In this document: piece after piece, positions 53,323-60,208 of the stretch
Position numbering within the stretch: the first letter of the stretch is position 1
How the letters are laid out: each line of letters begins with the position of its first letter
NCBI GenBank assembly: GCA_045538835.1
Contig: JAZQEF010000011.1
Coordinates: forward strand, 1-64,000
Length of the DNA stretch: 64,000 bases
Reading direction: 5' to 3'
From: RGIG6165 sp045538835
GTDB lineage: Bacteria > Bacillota > Clostridia > Oscillospirales > Feifaniaceae
Translations under genes and position numbers: made by a program
Notes under the pieces: generated by a model
What the model was told of the DNA's origin: nothing
Database searches by the model: none
The model's input: only the letters and a program-made list of their open reading frames with translations

Positions 53323-54232
53323 AAACTACAAACCCCCGTATTACATCGATCACACCCAAAAATGCGAGCGCTGCTGAAAGTCCTACAGAAAATGCAATTA
53401 TTGCCACCGTAACAACAGTGAATATCGATACGGGACGCTTCTTTACAAATATTCCCCTGAGCGCCTTTATCCCCGACACGGCAAACCACGGCAAAAGCGC
53501 CATATAGATGTTGGCTGCTATTATCATCGGTTTTCCGTTTGCCGCCGAAAAGACAATAAGCGCGACCAAAATAACAACACCGCCGACAGGCGAAAGTGTA
53601 TATGAGTCAAGCAGACTCATCTTGCCGTACTTAACTTTATATGAAGCGGCCGTACCTATGAGCGCCGTCACAGATGCTACAAGTATTACTACGCCCGTCA
53701 TCACATTTATCGACGCTGTCTTTATCACCGTAACCAATTGTTCGAATGAAATGCCTGCCATTTCTTCAAACGAAGCACCGTATGTTTCTTTTAAAACATC
53801 GGCATACATTTTCCCTGCCGCATCAAAACCGTCGGATATCCACGTTATTACAGATTCGGGCGTCAAAGTCCCCATCGCTTGATAGGCGACAATCATCACG
53901 ACCGATACGATTACTGCACTTATTATCAAGGTCAGTATAAATGCACTTTTTGTATAGCCGAATGAATGTGAATGAGAAAAGGCAAAACAGAGTGCTATTA
54001 TCGCTAAGAACACAAAGAGCCCAAATGCCCCTCTGTTTAAAAATATGCTCACTGTCGCAAAGACTGACGAAATACCTGCCGTAAGCGGTGCATTTTTACC
54101 CGAGCATACACAACAGAACGCATACATCACAATTATAAGAGAGAGTGATGAAACACCAAGCATTCCAAGCACATTTGCCGCACAGTAGATTGCAAATATG
54201 AGAAACCAGATAAATGAATTGTTTTTTTGCAT
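53312..54232 (-). CDS. yybS: YybS-like DUF2232 membrane protein
   Basis: 306 residues from the ATG at 54232 (AGGAAG upstream; the TTG two codons earlier is less likely). About eight membrane segments. The family function is unknown. Placement directly before gdpP-rplI-dnaB matches B. subtilis, where yybS precedes yybT (gdpP). Confidence 0.85.
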   Translation of the reverse strand: MQKNNSFIWFLIFAIYCAANVLGMLGVSSLSLIIVMYAFCCVCSGKNAPLTAGISSVFATVSIFLNRGAFGLFVFLAIIALCFAFSHSHSFGYTKSAFILTLIISAVIVSVVMIVAYQAMGTLTPESVITWISDGFDAAGKMYADVLKETYGASFEEMAGISFEQLVTVIKTASINVMTGVVILVASVTALIGTAASYKVKYGKMSLLDSYTLSPVGGVVILVALIVFSAANGKPMIIAANIYMALLPWFAVSGIKALRGIFVKKRPVSIFTVVTVAIIAFSVGLSAALAFLGVIDVIRGFVVYEK

Positions 54233-54270
54233 GTCCAACTTCCTAAGTTATATACTTTAAGTAATATATG

Positions 54271-54279
54271 ATTATATCA
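54271..54279 (-). promoter_or_regulatory. Extended -10 promoter of the yybS-gdpP-rplI-dnaB run
   Basis: On the minus strand TGATATAAT gives a TGn extended -10 with TATAAT at 54276-54271; the -35 region (TTTTAA) is poor. It lies about 40 bases upstream of yybS. Confidence 0.55.
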
Positions 54280-54322
54280 CATATTTATATATTTTAAAAT
54301 ATAAATTATAAAATTTATAAAT

Positions 54323-54349
54323 ATAGGGCAGACTTGTCGCCTGCCCTAT
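54323..54349 (-). terminator. Probable terminator of the small-gene trio
   Basis: ATAGGGCAG (54323-54331) pairs with CTGCCCTAT (54341-54349) over a 9-base loop; the minus-strand exit is ATTTATAAATTTT. The U-run is interrupted, so strength is uncertain. Confidence 0.6.
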
Positions 54350-54498
54350 GTACGCAGCAACAGTAACGCGATAACTATTGCCGCAGGTATCTCGTTTTTC
54401 TCCTGTATAATGAAAAAAAGAAGCGCCGCAAGGATTAGATCCTCAGTCTGCAATTTTTTCTTGCCTCTGCCACGCAGTATTCTGTCGTCCCGTTCAAT
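54346..54498 (-). CDS. Small hydrophobic protein, apparently starting at ATT
   Basis: A 50-residue frame that overlaps the stop of the upstream gene (ATTGA). GGAGGAGAGG lies 12 bases before the ATT, and no ATG, GTG or TTG exists in this frame near it. The product looks real: a charged start (ERDDRILRGRGKKKLQTEDL), then two short hydrophobic blocks (ILAALLFFII and AAIVIALLLL) separated by QEKNEIP. Small proteins of similar outline occur in other clostridia beside similar neighbours, as I recall. If the ATT is not used, a TTG 16 codons in would give only about 35 residues. Confidence 0.5.
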   Translation of the reverse strand: MERDDRILRGRGKKKLQTEDLILAALLFFIIQEKNEIPAAIVIALLLLRT

Positions 54499-54853
54499 TA
54501 CCGTTCTTACCCTCTCCTCCCAATACCGTCATTATTTTCATTATCTGAACTGCCTGATCTATCACTTCACTGCGTTCAGATGAGAGATACGGTTTTATTG
54601 CTTTTAATAGTTGCACATTTTTGTCCGATTCAGCTCTTGAATATGCCGCAATAAGCGGCATTATTTTTTCCATCATGCCAAACGGTATCGCACCCTGCGT
54701 CTCCTCCCTGACAGGGAGCGCCATCGGTTCAGGAGGCGCAGCCTGATGTCCCCCGTCAGCGGACATTCCCAAAGACTGTGCTATGCTTTTTATTTTATCC
54801 ATACTTTCGGGATCGCTCAGAACAGAGGACAGCATTTCGCTGAAATCGTCCAT
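54494..54853 (-). CDS. Uncharacterized small protein
   Basis: 119 residues. The N-terminal segment MDDFSEMLSSVLSDPESM and DKIKSIAQSLGM form amphipathic helices. A P/A/E linker (about 34-52) leads to a helical C-terminal half with MMEKIMPLIAAYSRAES and a LLKAIKPYLSSERSEVID repeat-like stretch. No signal peptide or membrane segment. I recognize only a recurring, uncharacterized clostridial type. Gaps to its neighbours are -5 and +3 bases, so the three genes form one unit. Confidence 0.75.
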   Translation of the reverse strand: MDDFSEMLSSVLSDPESMDKIKSIAQSLGMSADGGHQAAPPEPMALPVREETQGAIPFGMMEKIMPLIAAYSRAESDKNVQLLKAIKPYLSSERSEVIDQAVQIMKIMTVLGGEGKNGN

Positions 54854-54856
54854 TTT

Positions 54857-55093
54857 CTATTCCTCCAGTGCATTTTTTATTTTTTCTATAAGTTCCTTAT
54901 TCTGAGCCAGCGCATTTATTCCGTCTTTACCGCTAAGCGCACCTGCAAGAGCAGTCAGATCGGACGGTGACAGACAGCGCATAAGTCTGCCCATAGTTTC
55001 TTTATTGTATAGTTTTGCCTTTGCTTCTTCCGACAGTTTCATGCCTGTCTTTTCTTCAACTTGATTTAATATAGCTTCTGTCTTATCGTTCAT
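54857..55093 (-). CDS. Uncharacterized small helical protein
   Basis: 78 residues from the ATG at 55093 (GAGGAG 8 bases upstream). It is all-helical and charged (MNDKTEAILNQVEEKTGMKL, then LMRCLSPSDLTALAGAL and LIEKIKNALEE). The function is unknown. It is the first gene of the trio and diverges from the phosphodiesterase gene. Confidence 0.75.
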   Translation of the reverse strand: MNDKTEAILNQVEEKTGMKLSEEAKAKLYNKETMGRLMRCLSPSDLTALAGALSGKDGINALAQNKELIEKIKNALEE

Positions 55094-55127
55094 ATATACC
55101 ACTCCTCTTCTACAGTATATGCCCGTC

Positions 55128-55156
55128 TTGTAAATAGTAACACTTTGTAATATAAT
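55128..55156 (+). promoter_or_regulatory. Promoter placed against the start codon of the phosphodiesterase gene
   Basis: TTGTAA (55128-55133), a 17-base spacer and a perfect TATAAT (55151-55156). The expected transcript start, 55162-55164, is 2-4 bases before the ATG at 55166. Confidence 0.7.
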
Positions 55157-55165
55157 ATGTATATT

Positions 55166-55639
55166 ATGAGAATTCTTGTTTTTTCCGACACACACGGGCT
55201 TGTTGGCTGTATGGTCGATGCTGTGGAAAAATATGATCCTGCAATGGTCATTCATCTGGGGGACAACATTGCCGACGGTGATATGCTCTCCTCGATATGC
55301 ACAGGTCTGCCTGTAAGGCAGGTCGCAGGCAACTGCGATTTTACGCTGGGAAACTATCCCAAAGAGGACTTTTTTGAGATAGGCGGCTGCAAGTTGTTCA
55401 TATGTCACGGACACACATACGGTGTCAAAGGCGGGACCGAGCGTCTTGTAAAACGCGCAAAAGAACTCGGCGCCCACGCCGCGCTCTTCGGACATACCCA
55501 CCTTCCCCTCGTCGAAAAGCAGGGGGATATTTGGCTTGCAAATCCCGGCACTGCTTCGGGTTGCAGAACGGGAAACAAAACATTTCTTCTGATAGAAGTC
55601 GACAACGGAAACCTGTCTATACAGGGAAAACTTTTATAA
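55166..55639 (+). CDS. YfcE/MJ0936-type metallophosphoesterase
   Basis: 157 residues from the ATG at 55166; an ATG at 55157 would lie beside the -10 box. Calcineurin-like metal motifs: FSDTHG (D and H), HLGDNIADGD, VAGNCDF, FICHGHTYG and FGHTHLP. These enzymes are small cytoplasmic phosphodiesterases with an undefined physiological substrate. No Shine-Dalgarno sequence is visible, and the promoter suggests a leaderless message. Confidence 0.9.
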   Translation: MRILVFSDTHGLVGCMVDAVEKYDPAMVIHLGDNIADGDMLSSICTGLPVRQVAGNCDFTLGNYPKEDFFEIGGCKLFICHGHTYGVKGGTERLVKRAKELGAHAALFGHTHLPLVEKQGDIWLANPGTASGCRTGNKTFLLIEVDNGNLSIQGKLL

Positions 55640-55710
55640 AATATTGCAAATTTATATCAAGAGTATTACAATACTTATATAATGAATTTTATTGTTAAGG
55701 AGATACATTT

Positions 55711-56274
55711 ATGTCATTTTTAGTTGAGGTTTCTGCACGCCACGTGCACGTTTCACAGGAAGATCTTGAAACACTTTTCGGCAAAGGGTATGAACTGACA
55801 GTCAAGAAGATGCTTTCTCAGCCCGGCCAGTATGCCTGCGAAGAAAAGGTTGCAGTTGTAGGCCCGAAGGGTGAACTTAAAATGTCCATTCTCGGTCCCG
55901 TTCGCAGCGCAACACAGGTTGAAGTTTCATATACAGATGCAAGGGCGCTCGGCATCAAAGTTCCCGTGAGAGAGAGCGGCGATATTAAGGACAGTTCAGG
56001 CGTTAAACTTGTCGGTCCCGCAGGTGAAGTTGAACTTTCCGAAGGTGCTATTGCGGCAATGCGCCACATTCATATGACAACTGCTGACGCTGCAGAATAC
56101 GGCGTAAAAGATAAGGATATCGTGTCCGTCAAAGTCGGCGGTCCGAGAGGTCTTGTTTTTGACAACACGGTTGTCAGAGTTAGCGACACTTATGCCCTCG
56201 CTATGCACATTGATACAGATGAAGCAAACGCGGCAGGCGTTGCAGGTGAAGTTTACGGCGACATAGTTAAATAA
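55711..56274 (+). CDS. pduL: PduL-type phosphate acyltransferase
   Basis: 187 residues. Two PduL beta-barrel units with metal-binding histidines in SARHVHVSQEDL and AMRHIHMTTADA, and the C-terminal AMHIDTDEANAAG. It interconverts acyl-CoA and acyl phosphate (acetyl or propionyl). No N-terminal encapsulation peptide and no shell proteins are nearby, so it probably serves as a free phosphotransacetylase in fermentation. AAGGAG precedes the ATG. A TATAAT at 55678-55683 may be its promoter. Confidence 0.93.
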   Translation: MSFLVEVSARHVHVSQEDLETLFGKGYELTVKKMLSQPGQYACEEKVAVVGPKGELKMSILGPVRSATQVEVSYTDARALGIKVPVRESGDIKDSSGVKLVGPAGEVELSEGAIAAMRHIHMTTADAAEYGVKDKDIVSVKVGGPRGLVFDNTVVRVSDTYALAMHIDTDEANAAGVAGEVYGDIVK

Positions 56275-56286
56275 GAAAGAAAAACG

Positions 56287-56316
56287 GCGGTTGGATGGTC
56301 TCCAACCGCTTTTTTA
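56287..56316 (+). terminator. Terminator after pduL
   Basis: GCGGTTGGA (56287-56295), TGGTC loop, TCCAACCGC (56301-56309), then seven T. Confidence 0.93.
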
Positions 56317-56373
56317 ATATTTTTGCAAAATTTTGCGACTTTGAGTTGTATTACTTACAGAAGGGGTGAAAAG

Positions 56374-56838
56374 ATGGATATTGGGCGTGCGATCACGACC
56401 TTTGCACGAACTGTGGCAAAGGTTGCGTATACATATACAAAAAATGTCCCCGATGCGGAGGACATCGCACAGGAAGTGTTTATTGCGCTTATGAACAGCG
56501 GCAAGGAATTTGAGAATGACGAGCATTTAAAAGCGTGGCTCATTCGTGTTACGGTAAACAAGTGCAAGAATCACTTAAAGAGCAGTTGGGTATCCAGAAG
56601 AGCAGAACTTCCCGATTTTGTCGCCGAACACCCCGTCAGCGATGATAAAGAACTCCTTTTCACCCTGCTTTCCCTCGATGAAAAGTACAGAGTCCCCCTT
56701 CATCTGTATTATTACGAGGGATATTCCATAAAAGAAATTGCCGAAATCCTCGGTAAAAAGCCTGCCACAGTCGGCTCACAACTTGACAGAGGGCGCAGTC
56801 TTCTTAAATCTATGCTTGGAGATGATACGCTTGAATAA
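56374..56838 (+). CDS. ECF-type RNA polymerase sigma factor
   Basis: 154 residues from the ATG at 56374 (AAGGGGTG upstream). Region 2 includes the core-binding and -10 recognition segments PDAEDIAQEVFIALM and HLKAWLIRVTVNKCKNHL. Region 4 includes LLSLDEKYRVPLHLYYYEGYS and the helix-turn-helix EIAEILGKKPATVGSQL. The gene downstream encodes a membrane protein in the anti-sigma position. The regulated promoter is not evident. Confidence 0.92.
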   Translation: MDIGRAITTFARTVAKVAYTYTKNVPDAEDIAQEVFIALMNSGKEFENDEHLKAWLIRVTVNKCKNHLKSSWVSRRAELPDFVAEHPVSDDKELLFTLLSLDEKYRVPLHLYYYEGYSIKEIAEILGKKPATVGSQLDRGRSLLKSMLGDDTLE

Positions 56839-57373
56839 AAACGACTATATCACTCAGGTTGACAGTATTGAATTTTCCCCTAACCTTGAAGCAAAACTGA
56901 TTGACGGTGTGGAACTTACAAAACCCAAGAAAAAACATTTTGCCCTGCCGCTCTCCCTTGCTGCCAGCATTTTACTTGTCATTGCAGTAATTGCCATCCC
57001 TGCATTAAAGGCAAAAAACGGTATTATGACAGACGGCAGCGCTGTGGAAACAGAGGATTTTAAAGACAAATCAACTGCCTACACTTCATATTCGGAAAAC
57101 TATCTTGCAGACGTCGCAGGCGGCACCACAGAAGACGCGCATTCTTCGCCCATTCTTCTTTGGAACAGACTTGTTCTCAATCACGACGATGGCAAACCTC
57201 TCTCGAAAGCAGAGTATGAAGCCGAATGTGAAAGACTTTGTGAACTTGGTTACGAAGCAGTAGTATCCGAAGAAGACGGCGATATCTGTATAAATATTGC
57301 AATTCACCCATACGATGCAGAAAATTTTACGGATACTAATTACAAATACAAATTTACAAATATAACAGAATAA
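56831..57373 (+). CDS. Single-pass membrane protein, likely anti-sigma partner
   Basis: 180 residues from a TTG at 56831, chosen because GGAG lies 9 bases upstream, inside the end of the sigma gene; the ATG at 56822 touches that GGAG and is unlikely. About 38 cytoplasmic residues, one membrane segment (ALPLSLAASILLVIAVIAIPAL) and an extracytoplasmic domain of 115 residues. No zinc-finger anti-sigma motif is visible, so the function rests on position. The outer part carries YLADVAGGTTED, close to a motif in the DUF4349 lipoprotein at 58.0 kb. Confidence 0.75.
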   Translation: MNKNDYITQVDSIEFSPNLEAKLIDGVELTKPKKKHFALPLSLAASILLVIAVIAIPALKAKNGIMTDGSAVETEDFKDKSTAYTSYSENYLADVAGGTTEDAHSSPILLWNRLVLNHDDGKPLSKAEYEAECERLCELGYEAVVSEEDGDICINIAIHPYDAENFTDTNYKYKFTNITE

Positions 57374-57376
57374 AAA

Positions 57377-57398
57377 ACTCATCCCTGTCGGGATGAGT
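57377..57398 (-). terminator. Terminator of queT
   Basis: ACTCATCCC and GGGATGAGT pair over a 4-base loop; on the minus strand TTTTTTA follows. The queT stop codon lies in the stem. Confidence 0.8.
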
Positions 57399-57903
57399 CG
57401 AATATAGTTTTATTCTTATTTATAAAATACATAAGCGGTATACCTATAATGTAGCAAACCGCAAGTTCGCCTGCACCGACCTGCATGGCGACTATCGGAA
57501 ATGCCGCATTTACAGCGTCAACATACAGATATGTGAGCGTATAGCCGACTATAAGGGCATTTGAAATAACTGCAGGTAGCGGCGCATACCACGCTTTTTT
57601 GAGTGAAAATTCCCTGTTCTGACATTTACCGATATAGCAGGTTACGATTGCGGCAATAACTGTTGCTGCCGTGCCCAGAACAATGTCAAATGCGTTACCT
57701 GTATACAGATTGGAAATAAAACAACCTATACCAAGTCCCCAAACTGCTTCGGGCATAAAAAACGGCAGTACCGTAAGCGCCTCGGATACACGCAGTTGCA
57801 CCGTACCGAAACTTATCGGTGCAAATCCAAGTGTCAGCGCAACATACAGTGCTGCAATGATGCCGCCGTATACGATACGGCGAACGGCATTTTTTGTACT
57901 CAT
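57379..57903 (-). CDS. queT: QueT-family ECF S component (queuosine precursor uptake)
   Basis: 174 residues with about five or six membrane segments. The N-terminal RRIVYGGIIAALYVALTLGFAPISFG and QLRVSEALTVLPFFMPEAVWGLGIG segments are the QueT signature. It should bind a queuosine precursor and use a shared ECF module. No preQ1 riboswitch was found upstream. GGAGG precedes the ATG. It is the second ECF S component in the window. Confidence 0.9.
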   Translation of the reverse strand: MSTKNAVRRIVYGGIIAALYVALTLGFAPISFGTVQLRVSEALTVLPFFMPEAVWGLGIGCFISNLYTGNAFDIVLGTAATVIAAIVTCYIGKCQNREFSLKKAWYAPLPAVISNALIVGYTLTYLYVDAVNAAFPIVAMQVGAGELAVCYIIGIPLMYFINKNKTIFDSSRQG

Positions 57904-57928
57904 TTAATTTTCCTCCATAGTTTTGTTT

Positions 57929-57949
57929 TTGACATAAATGTTATGTCAA
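57929..57949. promoter_or_regulatory. Perfect 9-3-9 palindrome between queT and the DUF4349 gene
   Basis: TTGACATAA, ATG, TTATGTCAA. Each arm begins with TTGACA, so the palindrome could hold -35 elements for both directions, but no good -10 follows at 17 bases on either side. An operator for one or both divergent genes is the simplest reading; the regulator is unknown. Confidence 0.5.
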
Positions 57950-58014
57950 GTCAGGATGGTTTCGAACTGACAGTAAGTAATATTACCATATTTCAACAGA
58001 AAGGACAAGATATT

Positions 58015-58950
58015 ATGAAAAAAACACTATGCATTTTACTTGCAGTTTTGATGACACTCTCCCTTTTTGCCTGTGGGGCAAACGGAAAAAACAAAGTGCC
58101 TCAGGATGGCGCAATTGAAGAATCTTACAGTTACTATGCTGATATGGCAGGCGGTACGATGAACTATACCGAAGATTTGAAGACCGATACGGTTGTTTCC
58201 GAATCCGAATCTTCCGCTCTCCTAAACGACAGAAAGATTATATATACTGCTCACTTAAATGTTGAAACTACGGATTTTGAAAAAGGTGTAACGGCACTTG
58301 AAAATCTTGTTGCAAAATACGGCGGCTACATAGCAAACTCCGATGTCAGCGGTAATACACAGTATTCGGAAGCGGGTACTGCAACCATAGTAAACAGACG
58401 AGGCTGGTACGAAGTAAACATTCCCTCGGGACAACTTGACGCTTTTCTCTCGGAGAGCGGAAACGTTGGCAATGTAACGGGCAAAAGCAAATCAAGCAAT
58501 GATATTACAGAGGTCTACAGCGACACGGAGATAAGACTTGAAACATTGAGAGTTGAACAGACACGTATTCTTGAACTTCTTGCAAAAGCAGATACAATAG
58601 AAGCCATCATTCAACTTGAAGACAAACTCTCCGACATCAGATATGAGATCGAGTCCTACGAGTCGACAAAGCGCAGTTGGGATAAGCAGATTGCTTTCTC
58701 CAGCGTTACAGTCAACCTTAAGGAAGTTGAGCTCTACACCGATGTCACTTACGGTAACCGTTCCGTATGGCAGAGAATCGGCGATTCGTTTGTCGGCGGC
58801 TTCAAATCGTTTGGCAGAGGCATAATTTCTCTGTTTATTGACCTTGTATATCTTCTTCCTTATGTTATAATTATAGTTGCAGTTGTAATTACGGTCGTTG
58901 TAATAAGAAAAAAACGTAAAAAGACTGCGATTACCAAAGGGGAGAAATAA
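58015..58950 (+). CDS. DUF4349 lipoprotein
   Basis: 311 residues from the ATG at 58015 (AAAGGA upstream). Signal peptide with lipobox LFACG (Cys about 19). A linker carries SYYADMAGGTMNYTED. The DUF4349 domain (about 75-270) contains RKIIYTAHLNVETTDF, a long amphipathic coiled-coil-like region (TLRVEQTRILELLAKADT, then IIQLEDKLSDIRYEIESYES), and FSSVTVNLKEVE. A C-terminal membrane segment with a basic tail (IRKKRKK) ends it. DUF4349 proteins are often linked to anti-sigma systems. It is followed without a gap by a second lipoprotein. Confidence 0.88.
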   Translation: MKKTLCILLAVLMTLSLFACGANGKNKVPQDGAIEESYSYYADMAGGTMNYTEDLKTDTVVSESESSALLNDRKIIYTAHLNVETTDFEKGVTALENLVAKYGGYIANSDVSGNTQYSEAGTATIVNRRGWYEVNIPSGQLDAFLSESGNVGNVTGKSKSSNDITEVYSDTEIRLETLRVEQTRILELLAKADTIEAIIQLEDKLSDIRYEIESYESTKRSWDKQIAFSSVTVNLKEVELYTDVTYGNRSVWQRIGDSFVGGFKSFGRGIISLFIDLVYLLPYVIIIVAVVITVVVIRKKRKKTAITKGEK

Positions 58951-59766
58951 ATGAAAAAACTTGCTCTTTTGCTCTCGGTCTTGCTGATGTGCGGACTTGC
59001 CGCCTGCGATGAACCTAACCCCTATTTCGAGGCAACAGTAATAGAAAACAGGGGTACAACGCTTCTCGTTGAGCCCGACGAAGATGAATCTCTCTACTCG
59101 ATCGCCGACAGAATATATATCACGCCTCCTGATGAGCTGGATATCTTAGATTTCAAAACAGCCGACAGGGTGAAAATCGTATATACGGGAGATGTCGCCG
59201 AAAGTTATCCTGCGCATATTGCAGAAGTCGTCAGTATCAAGCACATAACCGATGAGGAAATCGAAAAGACCGACCAGATACCCACGGTTATGGTAAAGGG
59301 AAAACTGTATTACACGACAGGTTTTGAAAGTGATATTACCGCAAGGTGCGGTGTTATGGACGGTGAGATAACATCCACTGTCGATGCCACCGAACTGCCG
59401 ACTGAGAACGATCAGTCAAACTTTGGCAAAGGGTATTCCTATCAGCATATCGACGCTTACAGCATAGATGTCTTTCAGGAGGATAAGACAATCCGCTATG
59501 TGACCGAAGAGATTAAAAACGGCTGGTCAACTGACGAACTCGATGCTGCAGAAGAGGTCGCAAAGGCATACTATGTCTCACAGGGAATAACCGCGGAAAA
59601 TTTTGAACTCACACCCGAAAGTCTGCCTCTCGTATACAAAACGATGCCTAAAAGCGCGATAGAATTTACCTGCTCGGTTGACGGTCACGTGCGTTATATC
59701 TCTCTGCACAAACAGGACGGTGTGTGGACCGTGACAAGCGAATCCGAGTACAAAATCAGACCATAA
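58951..59766 (+). CDS. Lipoprotein of unknown function
   Basis: 271 residues. Signal peptide with lipobox GLAAC (Cys about 19). An N-terminal small beta domain (FEATVIENRGTTLLVEPDEDE), resembling the DUF3221-type fold, is followed by a second alpha/beta region. The family is not recognized with confidence. It starts directly after the DUF4349 stop with GGGGAG inside that gene's end, so the two are cotranslated and probably act together at the membrane surface. Confidence 0.78.
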   Translation: MKKLALLLSVLLMCGLAACDEPNPYFEATVIENRGTTLLVEPDEDESLYSIADRIYITPPDELDILDFKTADRVKIVYTGDVAESYPAHIAEVVSIKHITDEEIEKTDQIPTVMVKGKLYYTTGFESDITARCGVMDGEITSTVDATELPTENDQSNFGKGYSYQHIDAYSIDVFQEDKTIRYVTEEIKNGWSTDELDAAEEVAKAYYVSQGITAENFELTPESLPLVYKTMPKSAIEFTCSVDGHVRYISLHKQDGVWTVTSESEYKIRP

Positions 59767-59785
59767 TACCACAAAAACCCGACAA

Positions 59786-60063
59786 GGGCGTGTTCGCTTA
59801 GGGATTATTCGCCCAAAAAACATAATTTTGGCGTATAACTTTGTTAAAAACCATCCATATCCGTCAGGATAATGGATGGTTTTTGCCTTGTTCTTCATCC
59901 AAAATAATGCTTTTTGTGGTGCTTTGCAGTTTTGGGTTAGAGATTTTTTGTTTAGACAAAATAACAAAAATTCCGCAATACTTTGTGTATTACGGAATTT
60001 TTTTATGAAGTATAAACGGAAAATATCAATCCAAACCCGATTCATCCCTAAGTGAACACGCCC
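59786..60063. mobile_element. MITE-like element, 278 bp, with 20-bp terminal inverted repeats
   Basis: The left end GGGCGTGTTCGCTTAGGGAT (59786-59805) and the right end ATCCCTAAGTGAACACGCCC (60044-60063) are inverted repeats with 19 of 20 matches. Inside are two terminator-like hairpins: AAAAACCATCCAT/ATGGATGGTTTTT (59846-59884) and AAAAATTCCGCAATAC/GTATTACGGAATTTTT (59966-60002). It encodes no transposase, so it would need one from elsewhere. No clear target duplication was found. The flanks (59767-59785 and 60064-60132) hold no gene. Confidence 0.7.
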
Positions 60064-60132
60064 ACGTTTTAATTTCGTTAAGTCTGCACAAATTGAGGCT
60101 TCATTTTTGGTAATGTTTTTCTTGCCAAACGA

Positions 60133-60163
60133 TTGATTTATCAAAAAAAAACTGTCGTATACT
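60133..60163 (+). promoter_or_regulatory. Candidate promoter of the ABC exporter pair
   Basis: TTGATT (60133-60138), a long 19-base spacer and TATACT (60158-60163), 46 bases before the first ABC gene. Confidence 0.45.
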
Positions 60164-60208
60164 TAGCGCGAAAACAGCAATATCTGCTGACTTGGAGGTG
60201 TGTCTGCC

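Noticed and set aside
50815..54300. A replication origin near the rplI-dnaB genes.
   Set aside because: No DnaA-box cluster or AT-rich unwinding array was seen; this gene order alone does not mark the origin.
55711..56274. pduL as part of a bacterial microcompartment operon.
   Set aside because: No shell protein, encapsulation peptide or companion enzyme lies nearby.
57904..58014. A preQ1 riboswitch upstream of queT.
   Set aside because: The gap shows a palindrome but none of the preQ1 aptamer elements.
59578..60144. A 188-codon minus-strand frame across the MITE-like element.
   Set aside because: It is the shadow of the lipoprotein gene joined to the element's non-coding sequence; no domain or ribosome site.
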